Assembly (NCBI GenBank): GCA_013416405.1
Contig: JACCET010000007.1
Coordinates: forward strand, 124,001-188,000
Reading direction: 5' to 3'
Origin: Alcaligenaceae bacterium
GTDB taxonomy: Bacteria > Pseudomonadota > Gammaproteobacteria > Burkholderiales > Burkholderiaceae_B
Length of the DNA stretch: 64,000 nucleotides
Positions 47,250 through 60,292 of the stretch are shown here, in pieces. Every line of letters starts with the position of its first letter. The stretch's first letter is position 1. The position numbers and the translations under genes are program-made. The notes under the pieces are model-generated. The model was given only the letters and a program-made list of their open reading frames with translations, did no database searches and had not been told where the DNA came from.

Positions 47250-48731
<1,482 letters not shown>

Positions 48732-48743
48732 AGTATTTGAGGC

Positions 48744-50243
48744 CTACAGTTTCGAGATAGAGACATGCTGCAGCAGTGCTTCTACCGACACGTGCATAAC
48801 ATCTGTAAACGGCTTGGGATAAATACCCATGAAAAGGACGGCAATGGCCATGATGCCCATGATGAAGAACTCGCGCGAGCTCAGGTCGGACATGCCCCGG
48901 ACGTTGTCGTTGGCAATGGCGCCAAAGGTGACGCGCTTGTACATCCATAGCGAATACGACGCAGCCAGTATCAGGGCGGTAGCGGCCAGCAGGCCTATCC
49001 AGAAGTTGTACTCGACGGCTCCCATGATCACGGTGAACTCGCCCACGAAACCGCTGGTGGCAGGCAGGCCCGCGTTGGCCATGGAAAAGAGCAGGAAAAA
49101 CGTTGCGAAGCGCGGCATGACGTGGATGACGCCACCGTAGTCATCAATGCGGCGGGTATGCAACCGGTCGTAGAGCACGCCTATGCACAGGAACATGGCG
49201 CCCGACACAAAGCCGTGCGAAATCATCTGAACAATGGCGCCTTCCATGCCGGCTGTATTGAAGATGAAGAAACCCAACGTGACGAAGCCCATGTGCGCCA
49301 CGGACGAGTACGCCACCAGCTTTTTCATGTCGTCCTGGACTATGGCCACCAGGCCAATGTAAATGACGGCAATCAGCGACAGCGCAATGACGATGCCGGC
49401 CAGGCTATGCGAAGCGTCGGGGGCTATGGGCAGCGAGAAACGCAAGAAGCCATAGGCGCCCAGTTTCAACATGATGGCTGCCAGCACCACCGAACCGCCC
49501 GTAGGCGCTTCCACGTGAGCATCAGGCAACCAGGTATGCACCGGCCACATAGGCACCTTGACCGCAAAGGCCGCGAACAAGGCGATGAAGATCAGTATTT
49601 GCGGCGTCATACCCAGTGGCAGCTGGTGCCAGGTCTGGATGTCGAAGGAACCGTCTGCCGCATGCCACAGGTAAATGAAGGCAATCAGCGTGAGCAAAGA
49701 GCCCATCAGCGTATACAGGAAGAACTTGAACGCCGCGTATACACGATTGGGGCCGCCCCATACACCTATGATCAAATACATGGGTATGAGCGTGGCTTCA
49801 AAGAACACGTAGAACAGCATGCCGTCTAGCGCCGAAAAAACGCCCACCATGAAGCCCGACAGAATCAGGAAGGCCGCCATGTATTGCGACACCCGGCTAG
49901 TGATAACTTGCCAGCCCGCCAGCACCACGATAATGGTGATGAAGGCCGTGAGCAACACGAACCAGAGTGAAATGCCATCGATACCCAGATGGTAATTCAC
50001 GGCAAAGGTCTCGATCCAACTGGCCTTTTCAACAAACTGCATGTCGGCCGTATCGGGGTTAAAACCGAAATACAGCGGCAAAGTGACCAGGAAACCGGCC
50101 ACCGAGCCCACTAGAGACAATACGCGAGTAAGTCCTGGCCGGTCATCGCGGCCCAACAGCAGGACTATCAGCCCCGCCACAATAGGGACGAAGATTGAAA
50201 GCGTTAACCAGGGAAGAGTAGAAGACGCCATATTGCCAGCCAT
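48744..50243 (-). CDS. nuoM: NuoM, complex I membrane subunit M
   Basis: Second antiporter-like subunit. The 499 residues include the proton-path glutamate in FYVFFEATLIPMYLIIG, the broken-helix region KVPMWPVHTWLPDAHVEAPT, and AYSSVAHMGFVTLGFFIF. The start at 50243 overlaps the nuoL stop by one base; a second in-frame ATG four codons later is possible. About 14 helices are predicted. Sequence and length are typical of betaproteobacterial NuoM. Confidence 0.97.
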   Translation of the reverse strand: MAGNMASSTLPWLTLSIFVPIVAGLIVLLLGRDDRPGLTRVLSLVGSVAGFLVTLPLYFGFNPDTADMQFVEKASWIETFAVNYHLGIDGISLWFVLLTAFITIIVVLAGWQVITSRVSQYMAAFLILSGFMVGVFSALDGMLFYVFFEATLIPMYLIIGVWGGPNRVYAAFKFFLYTLMGSLLTLIAFIYLWHAADGSFDIQTWHQLPLGMTPQILIFIALFAAFAVKVPMWPVHTWLPDAHVEAPTGGSVVLAAIMLKLGAYGFLRFSLPIAPDASHSLAGIVIALSLIAVIYIGLVAIVQDDMKKLVAYSSVAHMGFVTLGFFIFNTAGMEGAIVQMISHGFVSGAMFLCIGVLYDRLHTRRIDDYGGVIHVMPRFATFFLLFSMANAGLPATSGFVGEFTVIMGAVEYNFWIGLLAATALILAASYSLWMYKRVTFGAIANDNVRGMSDLSSREFFIMGIMAIAVLFMGIYPKPFTDVMHVSVEALLQHVSISKL

Positions 50244-52237
50244 CAGTTAACCGTCAGCACAAAAAAGGAGAGTAAAGCCATGATCCCGATGATCATCGCA
50301 AAGGCGTAGTGATAGATATAGCCAGACTGCAGGTGTCGGGTGATTGACGCCACCCAGCTCACTACACGAGCACTACCATTAACCATCACGCCGTCGATCA
50401 GGCCGCGATCACCCACTTTCCAGAAACCATGACCCAGGCAGCGGGCGCCGCGCGCCAGCACCTGCTCGTTAAACCAGTCGGCGTAGTACTTGTTGTCGAG
50501 TATGCGATTGATGCCCGACAGACTGCGATGGATGGCCGCAGGCACTTTGGGGTTGACCATATAGCAGTACCAGGCCACCACAAAACCGGCAACCATAAGC
50601 CAGAACGGCAGGGTCACGAAGCCGTGCAGAGCATAAGCCACCCAATCGTGCCAGTGCGTTGCCAGCTCGGCCATGGCCGGATGCGCCGGGAATACGGCGA
50701 TAACGCCATCAAAGAAGCCACCGAACAGCAAAGGATCGATAAGCCAGGCGCCTGCCACAACCGATGGAATAGCCAGCAGCACCAATGGCAGGGTCACCAC
50801 CCAAGGTGATTCGTGTGGCGTGCCGCCATGATGATCATCGTGGCCGTGTCCCGCATGCCCGTGGGTGTCGAAGCGTTCCTTGCCGTGGAAGACCAGGAAG
50901 TACACCCGGAAGGAATACAAGGAAGTAACAAACACACCAATCAGCGTAGCGTAGTAGCCAAAGCTTGCACCCCATACATCGGCCGCGCCGGCCGCTTCGA
51001 TAATGTGCTCTTTCGAGTAGAAGCCTGCAAAGAACGGCGTGCCCACCAGCGCCAGGGTACCCAACAGGAATGTGATCCAGGTAATAGGCATGTACTTGCG
51101 CAAGCCACCCATATTGCGGATGTCCTGGTCATGGTGCATACCCATGATGACCGAACCTGCTCCCAGGAACAGCAAGGCTTTGAAGAAGGCGTGCGTCATC
51201 AGGTGGAAGATGGCGACGGAATACGCCGAAGCGCCCAACGCCACCGTCATATAGCCCAGCTGCGACAATGTCGAGTACGCAATGACGCGCTTGATGTCGT
51301 TCTGGACTATGCCCAGAATACCCAGGAACAAGGCACCAATGGCACCTATCACCATAATGAAAGACAAGGCGGTGTCGGATTGCTCGAATACGGGCGAGAA
51401 GCGCGCAACCATGAAGATGCCGGCGGTCACCATGGTGGCCGCGTGGATCAACGCCGAAATAGGCGTGGGACCTTCCATGGAATCAGGCAACCAGGTGTGC
51501 AAAGGCACTTGTGCCGATTTACCCATGGCACCCACGAATAACGCCAGGCAGGCCACCGTCAGCATTTGCCAGTCGGTACCGGGGAAAATCGTTGTAGCCA
51601 GCTCATCGCTCTGTGCGAAGATTTCACCGTAGTGCATGCTGCCACTGTAAGCGAACAGCAGACCTATGCCCAGCACAAAGCCGAAGTCGCCCACGCGGTT
51701 GACCAAAAAGGCCTTCATATTGGCGAAAATGGCCGTAGGACGTTCGTACCAGAAACCGATTAGCAGATACGACACCAGACCCACCGCTTCCCAGCCGAAG
51801 AACAGCTGAACCATGTTGTTGGACATGACCAGCATGAGCATGGAAAAGGTGAACAGCGAAATATACGAGAAGAAACGCTGGTAGCCTGGATCATCAGCCA
51901 TATAGCCTATGGTGTAGATGTGCACCATCAGCGATACCGATGTAACCACGACCATCATCAGGGCCGAGAGTGAATCAATCAGGAAGCCCAGTTCCAGCTT
52001 GGTGGTGCCTATGACCGACCAGGTATAGAGCGCCCCGTCGTAGGTGTGGCCATCAAGCACCTGGAACAATACGATGACCGAGCCTATGAAGGAAATCAGC
52101 ACGCCTGCGATCGTGATCAGGTGCGAGCCCCGACGCCCCACGAAACGACCCAGGAAGCCTGTACCGAAGAGGCCGGCCAATATAGCGCCGACCAACGGAG
52201 CCAGTGCAATCAGTAGATAAAGATTAGGTGAATTCAT
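50243..52237 (-). CDS. nuoL: NuoL, complex I membrane subunit L
   Basis: Largest antiporter-like subunit, at the tip of the membrane arm, with the long lateral helix at its C-terminus. From the ATG at 52237 (MNSPNLYLLIALAPLVGA) it has 664 residues; the frame extends 15 codons upstream to 52282, into nuoK, but those codons lack family likeness. Marks are FFGWEAVGLVSYLLIGFWYE, the loop SAQVPLHTWLPDSMEGPTPI, AYSTLSQLGYMTVALG, and a histidine- and aspartate-rich loop (HAGHGHDDHHGG) about residue 480, common in NuoL of this group. Confidence 0.96.
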   Translation of the reverse strand: MNSPNLYLLIALAPLVGAILAGLFGTGFLGRFVGRRGSHLITIAGVLISFIGSVIVLFQVLDGHTYDGALYTWSVIGTTKLELGFLIDSLSALMMVVVTSVSLMVHIYTIGYMADDPGYQRFFSYISLFTFSMLMLVMSNNMVQLFFGWEAVGLVSYLLIGFWYERPTAIFANMKAFLVNRVGDFGFVLGIGLLFAYSGSMHYGEIFAQSDELATTIFPGTDWQMLTVACLALFVGAMGKSAQVPLHTWLPDSMEGPTPISALIHAATMVTAGIFMVARFSPVFEQSDTALSFIMVIGAIGALFLGILGIVQNDIKRVIAYSTLSQLGYMTVALGASAYSVAIFHLMTHAFFKALLFLGAGSVIMGMHHDQDIRNMGGLRKYMPITWITFLLGTLALVGTPFFAGFYSKEHIIEAAGAADVWGASFGYYATLIGVFVTSLYSFRVYFLVFHGKERFDTHGHAGHGHDDHHGGTPHESPWVVTLPLVLLAIPSVVAGAWLIDPLLFGGFFDGVIAVFPAHPAMAELATHWHDWVAYALHGFVTLPFWLMVAGFVVAWYCYMVNPKVPAAIHRSLSGINRILDNKYYADWFNEQVLARGARCLGHGFWKVGDRGLIDGVMVNGSARVVSWVASITRHLQSGYIYHYAFAMIIGIMALLSFFVLTVN

Positions 52238-52253
52238 AGTATGTGCAACCCCA

Positions 52254-52562
52254 TCAACCCTTGAGCTCGTCAAGTTCTTCAACGTTGATCGTATTCAGGT
52301 TGCGGAACAGCAACACCAGAATCGCCAGGCCGATAGCCGCTTCGGCAGCAGCCACCGTCAGGACAAAGAAGACGAAAACCTGTCCGGCCGTATCACCGAA
52401 CCAGGTAGAGAACGCGATGAAATTCATGTTGGCCGAGAGCAGGATAAGCTCGATGGACATCAACAGAATAATGAGGTTGCGGCGATTCAGGAAAAAACCG
52501 AATATGCCGATGGCGAACAATATGGCGCCTAGTATCAGGTAGTGAGCCAGCGTCAGTGTCAT
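52254..52562 (-). CDS. nuoK: NuoK, complex I membrane subunit K
   Basis: Small three-helix membrane subunit next to NuoJ and NuoN. The 102-residue protein has the two conserved membrane glutamates in [17 protein letters not shown] and [18 protein letters not shown], which are part of the central proton axis. The opening is [20 protein letters not shown]. It overlaps nuoJ by four bases at its start (ATGA) and lies 16 bases before nuoL. Confidence 0.97.
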   Translation of the reverse strand: MTLTLAHYLILGAILFAIGIFGFFLNRRNLIILLMSIELILLSANMNFIAFSTWFGDTAGQVFVFFVLTVAAAEAAIGLAILVLLFRNLNTINVEELDELKG

Positions 52563-53218
52563 TGTTTTTCTCCGGGGGCCGCAGCATCAGCAGCCACAGA
52601 GGGCGCTTCGGTTTGCGAAGGGATGCTGACCATGCGCAAGCGGTCTTGGGCGCGCACCTTGATCTGCTCGGAAGGATAGGTACGCTTCACATCGTTGCGT
52701 TTACGCAGAGTCAGGGCAATGGCGGCAATCATGCCCACCAGCAATATCACCCCACCTATCTGCACCGCAAAGACATAATCGGTATACATGGCCACGCCCA
52801 AAGCGTGCGTGTTATCGACGTCGTCGGCAATGACTGCCTTGGGCCCGGCGCCCAGCCAGCTTTTAGCCAGCACAAAGGCCATTTCCAACACCATGATCAA
52901 ACCTATGATCAAACCCATGGGCAGGTATGTCTTCATGCCTACACGCAAGGCATCCATGCGGACGTCGAGCATCATGACCACGAACAGGAAAAGCACCATG
53001 ACCGCGCCGACATAAACCAGCACCAGCAACAAGGACAGGAACTCGGCGCCTTGCAGCATCCAGATCATGGATGCGGTAAAAAAGGTCAGAATCAGGTGCA
53101 ACACACCCGTGACCGGGCTATTTGCCGTAATGACGCGAAAGGCCGCCACCACCAGCACCAGCGCCAGCACATAAAACAGAATAGTAGAAAAAATCATAGA
53201 GGTCTGATCCGGCATCAA
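52559..53218 (-). CDS. nuoJ: NuoJ, complex I membrane subunit J
   Basis: Five-helix membrane subunit of the quinone-side proton path. The 219 residues show the helix-3 region [20 protein letters not shown], which carries the pi-bulge in complex I structures, and [20 protein letters not shown] at the start. The C-terminal polar tail ([19 protein letters not shown]) is longer than in E. coli. Junctions with nuoI and nuoK both overlap by four bases. Confidence 0.96.
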   Translation of the reverse strand: MMPDQTSMIFSTILFYVLALVLVVAAFRVITANSPVTGVLHLILTFFTASMIWMLQGAEFLSLLLVLVYVGAVMVLFLFVVMMLDVRMDALRVGMKTYLPMGLIIGLIMVLEMAFVLAKSWLGAGPKAVIADDVDNTHALGVAMYTDYVFAVQIGGVILLVGMIAAIALTLRKRNDVKRTYPSEQIKVRAQDRLRMVSIPSQTEAPSVAADAAAPGEKQ

Positions 53219-53703
53219 CGATAAGGGGCGTCTTCGGAACGACGGCGTGCGATTTCGGGTTCGTAGCGATCGCCGATAGCCAAGAGCATGTCTTTGGTGT
53301 AGTACAGATCGCCACGCTTTTCACCGTGGTATTCCAGAATATGCGTTTCGACGATGGAATCGACCGGGCAGCTTTCTTCACAGAATCCACAGAAAATACA
53401 CTTGGCCAAGTCGATGTCGTAGCGCGTGGTGCGGCGGGTGCCGTCATCGCGCTCTTCGGACTCGATGGAGATGGCCAAGGCCGGACACACTGCTTCACAC
53501 AGCTTGCAGGCTATGCAGCGCTCTTCCCCGTTAGGGTAACGGCGCAAAGCGTGCAGGCCGCGGAAGCGCGCCGACGTAGGCGTTTTTTCCTGCGGATAGC
53601 GCAGCGTTATCTTGCGCTTGAAGAAATACTTGCCGGTCAGGCGCATGCCCTTGAGCATTTCAGACAGCATCAAACTGCCGAAGAAATCTTTAATAGCTTC
53701 CAT
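53215..53703 (-). CDS. nuoI: NuoI, complex I subunit I (clusters N6a and N6b)
   Basis: Peripheral-arm subunit with two 4Fe-4S clusters passing electrons towards N2. The 162-residue protein holds [16 protein letters not shown] and [16 protein letters not shown], and the amphipathic N-terminus ([19 protein letters not shown]) that lies on the membrane. Length is standard for the short alpha/betaproteobacterial form. It follows nuoH by 17 bases and overlaps nuoJ by four. Confidence 0.97.
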   Translation of the reverse strand: MEAIKDFFGSLMLSEMLKGMRLTGKYFFKRKITLRYPQEKTPTSARFRGLHALRRYPNGEERCIACKLCEAVCPALAISIESEERDDGTRRTTRYDIDLAKCIFCGFCEESCPVDSIVETHILEYHGEKRGDLYYTKDMLLAIGDRYEPEIARRRSEDAPYR

Positions 53704-53720
53704 AATTTAGCCCCTGTGTC

Positions 53721-54794
53721 CTATTGCCAAATATTCCAGGGCGTCTGCATCCAGATCGCCACCAGCAACAACCAAATGCCGGTAAACGGGATGAATACCT
53801 TCCAGCCCAAACGCATGATCTGGTCATAGCGGTAACGGGGGAAGGTCGCACGGAACCACACGAACATTGAAATCACTACGAATGTCTTCAGACCCAACCA
53901 CAGCCAGCCTGGAATCCAGGTCAGCGGAGCAATGTCCAGCGGAGGCAGCCAACCACCCAGGAACATGATAGCGGCCAGCGCCGACAACAGAATCATGTTG
54001 GCGTATTCACCCAGGAAGAACAAGGCAAAGCCCATGCCGGAATATTCCACCATGTGGCCAGCCACGATCTCGGACTCACCTTCAACCACGTCAAAGGGAT
54101 GGCGGTTGGTTTCTGCCGTTGCCGAAATCACGTAAATAACAAACAAAGGCAACAGTGGCAGCCAGTTCCAGGACATGAAATTGACGCCCCGCTCTGCAAA
54201 CCAGCCTGCATCCTGTCCGGTAACAATACCGTTAAGGTTCAGGGTACCCGATACCAGCAGCACCGTGACCAGCACAAAACCTATGGCCAGTTCGTAAGAC
54301 AGCATTTGTGCTGCCGCCCGCAAGGCACCCAGGAAGGCGTACTTGGAGTTCGACGCCCAACCCGCAACAATAACGCCATACACGCCTATCGAGGTGATGG
54401 CCATGATGAACAGCAGCCCGGCGTTGATATTACCCAGCACCAGTTCAGGACCAAAGGGAATCACGGCCCAGGCAGCCAGGGCCGGCATCAGCGTAACAAC
54501 CGGGGCCAATATGTACAGCACTTTATTGGCCTTGCTGGGAATAATGACTTCTTTGGTCAGCAGTTTAAACACGTCGGCAAACGGCTGCAGCAAGCCCCGG
54601 AAACCGACTCGGGTTGGCCCCAAACGCTGGTGCATGGCGCCTATCATTTTGCGTTCCCAGTACGTCATGTAGGCAACGCACAGAATGATAGGTACTGCGA
54701 TCACGACAATTTTTATCAGCGTCCAGACCACCAGCCAGGCGGTAGGGCCGATCAGTTCTGTGCCGAAATTCTCAAGTAATGCAAGCCACTCCAT
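53721..54794 (-). CDS. nuoH: NuoH, complex I membrane subunit H
   Basis: Membrane subunit that lines the quinone cavity. The 357-residue, eight-helix protein contains the conserved [20 protein letters not shown] near the front, [20 protein letters not shown] with the acid-rich neighbour SYELAIGF, and the charged loop [20 protein letters not shown] facing the quinone channel. It overlaps nuoG by one base. All expected motifs are present. Confidence 0.97.
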   Translation of the reverse strand: MEWLALLENFGTELIGPTAWLVVWTLIKIVVIAVPIILCVAYMTYWERKMIGAMHQRLGPTRVGFRGLLQPFADVFKLLTKEVIIPSKANKVLYILAPVVTLMPALAAWAVIPFGPELVLGNINAGLLFIMAITSIGVYGVIVAGWASNSKYAFLGALRAAAQMLSYELAIGFVLVTVLLVSGTLNLNGIVTGQDAGWFAERGVNFMSWNWLPLLPLFVIYVISATAETNRHPFDVVEGESEIVAGHMVEYSGMGFALFFLGEYANMILLSALAAIMFLGGWLPPLDIAPLTWIPGWLWLGLKTFVVISMFVWFRATFPRYRYDQIMRLGWKVFIPFTGIWLLLVAIWMQTPWNIWQ

Positions 54795-57127
54795 TACGCA
54801 CGCTCCACCGTCAGTTGGCCAAAGCCACTACCCAGCGCCTGCGTCTCATCGAACGCGGCGGCAATTCTCACGCAACCTGGAGCGACGGTTTCATCTACCA
54901 GTGCGGGTAGCTGGATCTGTCCTTGTGCACTGCTGATACGCAGGAAGTCGCCCGATGACGCGCCCAAGCTGGCAAGCGTTGCGGCCGCCATACGCGCCTT
55001 GGGTGCCTGTGATGCAGCCGTTTCCTGCAAAGGCTGGGAACGACGCACCAGAACATCGCTGCGGTAAATTGGCACATCGGCCACCCGCTCCAGACCTGAT
55101 CCGGTCGCGGTAGCAGCCAGACCGGGCGCTGCGGAAATTTCGTTGGACAGCCGACCTTCGATGCCGCCAACCATTACGCTGTCGCGTATGGATTCCGAGG
55201 TTTCGTCGTCGAAGCCCTGCAACTCGAACAAGTTGCCCAGCACACGCAGAACTTTCCAGCCCGGTCGCGTGTCGGCATAAGGAGCGGCCACGCCCTTGAA
55301 GCTTTGCACCCGCCCTTCGGCGTTGACAAAGGTACCCGAGGTTTCGGTAAAGGGCGAGATAGGCAACATGACATCGGCCCAGTCTTGGGCGGCCGACTTG
55401 AATGAGGTCAGCGCCACAGAGAAGCCCGCGTTCTTTAAGGTTTGCACAGCCTGCGCGCCGTTGTCGGCGTCGAAAGCCGGCTCGGCGTGTACCACCAGAT
55501 AAGCCTTGAGCGGTTGTTGCAGCATTTGCTCGGCTGTCAGACCGCCCTGCCCCGGCAACGCATCGGCCAGATAGCCGCCTACGGTATTACCACCGGGTGT
55601 AAGGAAACCGAAAGTTGCCTTGGCAGCCTTGGCCAGCGCGGACGCATTTGCCGCGATCAGGCTGGCCTGAGTGGAAGCAACGGCCATATTGCCGATCAGA
55701 ATCGCAACACGTTCGCCTGAACTCAGGCTGGTGGCAATCTGTACGGCCGACTCGGAAGGCGATAGGCCAACAAAGGCCTCGGGCACAGGCTGACTTTGGG
55801 CTTGAGCCGAAGCCACCAGCACTTCGGCCAATGCGTTGGGCAAGGCGCTGGGCGCCACTGTCATACGGTTGGCAACTGGGAACAAGGGGTCATCGGCTGC
55901 TGAATCGATGAACGATACTTGCGTACCGCGCTTGACGGCCTGGCGCAGGCGCTGTGCCATCAAGGGATGATCTTTGCGCAAGAACGAACCCACGATGAGC
56001 ACACGGTCGACCTGGTTGAGATCGGCGACCGGCATGCCCAGCCATGGAGCTCCCTTTACTGTCTGAGCTAAGGATGGATCCAGATTACGCAGGCGGAAGT
56101 CAACGTTCTCGGAGCCCAGGGCGCGCAACAAGCGGCCTAGCAGAGCCAGCTCTTCAGTGGTGGCCAGCGGGCTGCCTATGCCACCGATCTGCTCGGGGCC
56201 AAACTGTTCGCGTACGGTATTGAAGCCTTGCACGACGGCTTGCAATGCATCCGTCCAGGACGCTTCGCGCCACTCGCCATCGTCACCCTTGACCATGGGA
56301 TGTGCAAGACGGTCTTGTGTGTAAAGGCCTTCGTAGGCAAAGCGATCACGATCGCTGATCCAGCATTCGTTGACGTCGTCATTCTCGAAGGGCACCACGC
56401 GCAGCACGCGGTCCATCTTGGTTTGCACCACCAGGTTGGCGCCCAGACTATCGTGCGGGCTGACGGAGCGACGGCGCGCCATTTCCCAGGTACGCGCCGT
56501 GAACTTGAACGGCTTGGACAGGAGCGCGCCGACGGGACAGACATCGATCATGTTGCCCGACAATTCCGACTCGACCGCCTTGCCCACGAATGTAGTGATT
56601 TCGGCGTGCTCGCCACGGTTGATCATGCCCACTTCCATGATGCCGCCGATTTCCTGGCCTACCCGTATGCAACGGGTGCAGTGTATGCAGCGCTGCATGG
56701 CTTCGGTGGAAATGAGCGGGCCCATTTCCTTGGCAACCACCACGCGCTTTTCTTCTTGGTAGCGCGAGGCCGAGGCGCCATAGCCCACGGCCAAATCCTG
56801 AAGCTGGCACTCGCCGCCCTGGTCACATACCGGGCAATCGAGCGGGTGATTGATCAGCAGGAATTCCATCACGCTTTTTTGAGCGGCGATGGCTTTCTCG
56901 GAGCGAGTGTGCACAACCATGCCGTTGGTAACGGGCGTGGCACAAGCCGGCATGGCCTTGGGCGCTTTTTCAACGTCGACCAAGCACATGCGGCAGTTGG
57001 CCGCTATGGAAAGCTTCTTGTGATAGCAGAAATGCGGCACGAACACCCCAAGCTTATGCGCGGCCTGTATGACCATGCTGCCTTCGGGGGCTTCTACTTT
57101 GATGCCGTCGATGGTGAGTTCAACCAT
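54794..57127 (-). CDS. nuoG: NuoG, complex I subunit G (iron-sulfur/molybdopterin-like)
   Basis: Largest peripheral subunit, 777 residues. The N-terminal 2Fe-2S domain ([20 protein letters not shown], then PAC) is followed by the N5 ligands in [17 protein letters not shown] and the 4Fe-4S site [14 protein letters not shown] with VCPVGALLS. The remainder is a molybdopterin-oxidoreductase-like domain without cofactor in complex I. Length is typical for the short form lacking the extra cluster N7 found in E. coli. It follows nuoF by 14 bases and overlaps nuoH by one. Confidence 0.96.
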   Translation of the reverse strand: MVELTIDGIKVEAPEGSMVIQAAHKLGVFVPHFCYHKKLSIAANCRMCLVDVEKAPKAMPACATPVTNGMVVHTRSEKAIAAQKSVMEFLLINHPLDCPVCDQGGECQLQDLAVGYGASASRYQEEKRVVVAKEMGPLISTEAMQRCIHCTRCIRVGQEIGGIMEVGMINRGEHAEITTFVGKAVESELSGNMIDVCPVGALLSKPFKFTARTWEMARRRSVSPHDSLGANLVVQTKMDRVLRVVPFENDDVNECWISDRDRFAYEGLYTQDRLAHPMVKGDDGEWREASWTDALQAVVQGFNTVREQFGPEQIGGIGSPLATTEELALLGRLLRALGSENVDFRLRNLDPSLAQTVKGAPWLGMPVADLNQVDRVLIVGSFLRKDHPLMAQRLRQAVKRGTQVSFIDSAADDPLFPVANRMTVAPSALPNALAEVLVASAQAQSQPVPEAFVGLSPSESAVQIATSLSSGERVAILIGNMAVASTQASLIAANASALAKAAKATFGFLTPGGNTVGGYLADALPGQGGLTAEQMLQQPLKAYLVVHAEPAFDADNGAQAVQTLKNAGFSVALTSFKSAAQDWADVMLPISPFTETSGTFVNAEGRVQSFKGVAAPYADTRPGWKVLRVLGNLFELQGFDDETSESIRDSVMVGGIEGRLSNEISAAPGLAATATGSGLERVADVPIYRSDVLVRRSQPLQETAASQAPKARMAAATLASLGASSGDFLRISSAQGQIQLPALVDETVAPGCVRIAAAFDETQALGSGFGQLTVERA

Positions 57128-57141
57128 TGCGTGTCCTGACC

Positions 57142-58509
57142 CTACAGATATTTGGGCACCACACAGCTTTTATGCTCGATGTGGTGTGCGAACTCGTCGC
57201 GGAAATGCTTGATGAAGCTGCGTACCGGCATGGCGGCAGCGTCGCCCAGGGCGCATATGGTGCGACCCATGATGTTATGCGCGACCGAGTCGAGCACGTC
57301 CAGGTCTTCTGGACGGCCCTGGCCGTTTTCAACGCGCAGCAGCATGCGATACAGCCAGCCTGTGCCTTCACGGCATGGCGTGCACTGCCCGCAGCTTTCT
57401 TCGTAATAGAAATACGACAGCCGCAGCAGGGACTTAACCATGCAGCGCGTTTCGTCCATGACGATGACCGCACCCGAACCCAGCATGGAGCCGGCCTTGG
57501 CGATGGAATCGTAGTCCATATTGGTCTGCATCATGATGTCGGCAGGCAATACCGGTGCGCTGGATCCGCCCGGAATCACAGCCTTGAGCTTGCGACCGTC
57601 GCGCATGCCGCCGGCCAGCTCCAGCAATTTGCTGAAGGGCGTGCCCAGTGGAATTTCGTAATTGCCTGGCAGCTCAACGTCGCCCGAAATGGAGAACAAC
57701 TTGGTGCCGCCGGCGTTGGCCACGCCGATGTCCAGGTATTCCTTTGCACTGTTGCGGAAAATCCAGGGCACAGCCGCAAAGGTTTCGGTGTTGTTGATAG
57801 TGGTGGGCTTGCCATACAGGCCGAAACTGGCGGGAAATGGCGGCTTGAAGCGCGGCTGCCCTTTCTTGCCCTCCAGCGATTCCAGCAAGGCGGTTTCTTC
57901 ACCGCAGATATAAGCACCGTAGCCATGGAAGGCGTGCAGCTGAAAGCTGAACTCGGAACCCAGGATTTTCTCGCCCAGGAAACCTGCGGCGCGCGCCTGA
58001 TCCAGCGCTTCCTCGAAACGCTCGTATATTTCGAAGATTTCGCCGTGAATGTAGTTGTAGCCTACCGTGATGCCCATGGCGTAGGCGGCAATGGCCATGC
58101 CTTCGATGACGATATGCGGATTGAAGCGCAGGATATCGCGATCTTTGAATGTGCCGGGCTCGCCTTCATCGGAATTGCAGACCAGATACTTCTGGCCAGG
58201 CAAAGTGCGCGGCATGAAGCTCCACTTCAGGCCGGTGGGGAAACCCGCACCGCCGCGTCCGCGCAAGCTTGACGCCTTAACTTCGGCAATCACCTCATCT
58301 GGCGTCATGCCGGTGGTCAGGATCTTGCGCAGGGCCTCGTAGCCGCCACGCTTGACGTAGTCTTCCAGACCCCAGTTCGCGCCATCCAGACCCGCCACAA
58401 TTTGTGGGTTGATATGCCTGTCGTGGAAAATCATGGTCCTGGACAGTTCGGTGCCAGGATTGGGCGTCAGCCCCTGGGAAAACTGCTGCAATAGGCCAGT
58501 CGCGCTCAT
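57142..58509 (-). CDS. nuoF: NuoF, complex I subunit F (NADH and FMN site)
   Basis: Entry point of electrons: it binds NADH, FMN and cluster N3. The 455 residues include the nucleotide-binding [52 protein letters not shown] and the N3 ligands in [12 protein letters not shown], with the fourth cysteine later in [13 protein letters not shown]. Its start overlaps the nuoE stop by four bases (ATGA). The first 25 residues before [14 protein letters not shown] are an extension sometimes seen in Burkholderiales. Confidence 0.97.
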   Translation of the reverse strand: MSATGLLQQFSQGLTPNPGTELSRTMIFHDRHINPQIVAGLDGANWGLEDYVKRGGYEALRKILTTGMTPDEVIAEVKASSLRGRGGAGFPTGLKWSFMPRTLPGQKYLVCNSDEGEPGTFKDRDILRFNPHIVIEGMAIAAYAMGITVGYNYIHGEIFEIYERFEEALDQARAAGFLGEKILGSEFSFQLHAFHGYGAYICGEETALLESLEGKKGQPRFKPPFPASFGLYGKPTTINNTETFAAVPWIFRNSAKEYLDIGVANAGGTKLFSISGDVELPGNYEIPLGTPFSKLLELAGGMRDGRKLKAVIPGGSSAPVLPADIMMQTNMDYDSIAKAGSMLGSGAVIVMDETRCMVKSLLRLSYFYYEESCGQCTPCREGTGWLYRMLLRVENGQGRPEDLDVLDSVAHNIMGRTICALGDAAAMPVRSFIKHFRDEFAHHIEHKSCVVPKYL

Positions 58510-59000
58510 GCCGACCCCCCGTGCTGTTTAAGTTCTTCAATCATGGCGTCGATTTTTTCCGACGACATGCGTACACACATATGCCTGTTGTTCATAAGCA
58601 TTACCGGCGAATCTCCACATGCACCCATGCACTCGCCCTCTGCCAACGAGAACAGGCCATCGGGCGTGGTTTCGTGAAAGTCGATACCCAGCTTTTGCTT
58701 GACGTACTCGGCGGCTTTGACACCGTCGCGCAGCGCACAGGGCAAATTGGTGCACACCGTGATCTTGAAGCGCCCGACGGGATGGGTATTGAACATATTG
58801 TAGAAGGACGCGACCTCTTGTACTGCAATGGGAGGCACGTTCAGATAGGCGGCAACATCGACAATGACTTCATTCGAGACCCAGCCCTTTTCAGTCTGTG
58901 CAATGGTCAGCGCCGCCATGATGGCAGACTGTTGCTGGTCATCGGGAAACTTGGTGAGTTCTCTATCTATTTTCTGATAGGCTTGTTCGGAAAGCAGCAT
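58506..59000 (-). CDS. nuoE: NuoE, complex I subunit E (cluster N1a)
   Basis: Thioredoxin-like subunit with a 2Fe-2S cluster beside NuoF. The 164-residue protein has its ligands in CTNLPC and in [14 protein letters not shown]. The helical N-terminus ([20 protein letters not shown], then [20 protein letters not shown]) is standard. It overlaps nuoF by four bases and lies 32 bases behind nuoD. Confidence 0.97.
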   Translation of the reverse strand: MLLSEQAYQKIDRELTKFPDDQQQSAIMAALTIAQTEKGWVSNEVIVDVAAYLNVPPIAVQEVASFYNMFNTHPVGRFKITVCTNLPCALRDGVKAAEYVKQKLGIDFHETTPDGLFSLAEGECMGACGDSPVMLMNNRHMCVRMSSEKIDAMIEELKQHGGSA

Positions 59001-59032
59001 AGTTTGAATCCGGTATTTACCTTGGCTATCGG

Positions 59033-60289
59033 TTAACGGTCGATTTCGCCAAAAACGATGTCTTGTGTCCCAATAATGGTGACGGCGTCGGCAATCATGT
59101 GCCCACGAGACATTTCATCAAGTGATTGCAGATGGGCAAAGCCCGGCGCCCGTATCTTGACGCGGTAGGGCTTGTTGGCGCCATCGGAAATCATGTAAAT
59201 GCCGAACTCGCCCTTGGGGTGCTCGACGCTTGCGTAGGTTTCTCCGGCCGGCACGTGCATGCCTTCGGTAAAGAGCTTGAAGTGATGGATGAGATCTTCC
59301 ATACCCGTCTTCATGCGCTCGCGCTTGGGAGGCGCCACCTTATGGTTATCGACAATGACGGGGCCAGGATTGTTGCGCAGCCATTCGACGCACTGGCGAA
59401 TAATACGGTTGCTTTCACGCATCTCGGCAATACGCACCAGATAACGGTCGTAGCAATCACCATTCTTGCCCACGGGGATATCGAAATCAACACGGTCGTA
59501 GACTTCGTAGGGCTGATGCTTGCGCAAATCCCATTCCACACCGGAACCGCGCAGCATGGGGCCGGTAAAGCCCAACGCCTTGGCACGGTCTGGATCGACC
59601 ACGCCTACGCCCACCAGACGCTGCTTCCAGATACGGTTATCGGTCAGCAGGGTTTCGTATTCGTCTATGCAATTGGGGAAACGGTTGGTGAAGTCTTCGA
59701 TGAAGTCGAGCAGCGAGCCCGAACGCGCGTCGTTCATGGCACGCAGCTCTTTTTCGCCGCGATACTTACTGGATTGACCATACTGCGGCATGGTGTCCGG
59801 CAGATCGCGGTACACACCGCCCGGACGATAGTAGGCCGCATGCATGCGCGCACCCGAAACCGCCTCGTAGCAATCCATCAGGTCTTCGCGCTCGCGGAAG
59901 GCATACAGGAAGACCGCCATAGCGCCCACGTCGAGTGCGTGCGAGCCCAAAGACATCAGGTGGTTCAACAAACGCGTGATTTCGTCGAACAGCACACGTA
60001 TGTACTGCGCGCGCAAAGGCACCTTGATACCCAGCAGATTTTCCACCGCCATCACGTAGGCGTGCTCGTTGCACATCATGGAGACGTAATCCAGGCGATC
60101 CATATAGGGCAGCGCCTGCAGGTAAGTCTTGTGCTCGGCCAGTTTTTCAGTAGCCCGGTGCAACAGGCCTATATGCGGATCGGCACGCTGGATAACTTCG
60201 CCATCGAGTTCCAGCACCAAACGCAACACGCCGTGCGCGGCCGGATGCTGGGGACCAAAGTTCAGTGTGTAGTTTTTAATTTCAGCCAT
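59033..60289 (-). CDS. nuoD: NuoD, complex I subunit D (quinone-site 49-kDa)
   Basis: It forms the quinone-reduction pocket with NuoB. The 418-residue protein starts [20 protein letters not shown], containing the conserved His of the quinone site, and has [32 protein letters not shown] and the late DPQ-like [13 protein letters not shown] ending. It descends from the [NiFe]-hydrogenase large subunit but lacks the metal-binding cysteines, as expected. NuoC is separate, not fused as in E. coli, and lies three bases upstream. Confidence 0.97.
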   Translation of the reverse strand: MAEIKNYTLNFGPQHPAAHGVLRLVLELDGEVIQRADPHIGLLHRATEKLAEHKTYLQALPYMDRLDYVSMMCNEHAYVMAVENLLGIKVPLRAQYIRVLFDEITRLLNHLMSLGSHALDVGAMAVFLYAFREREDLMDCYEAVSGARMHAAYYRPGGVYRDLPDTMPQYGQSSKYRGEKELRAMNDARSGSLLDFIEDFTNRFPNCIDEYETLLTDNRIWKQRLVGVGVVDPDRAKALGFTGPMLRGSGVEWDLRKHQPYEVYDRVDFDIPVGKNGDCYDRYLVRIAEMRESNRIIRQCVEWLRNNPGPVIVDNHKVAPPKRERMKTGMEDLIHHFKLFTEGMHVPAGETYASVEHPKGEFGIYMISDGANKPYRVKIRAPGFAHLQSLDEMSRGHMIADAVTIIGTQDIVFGEIDR

Positions 60290-60292
60290 GTT

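Noticed and set aside
57127-58272. 381-codon open frame on the + strand opposite nuoF
   Set aside because: Antisense shadow of nuoF; composition and lack of motifs argue against coding.
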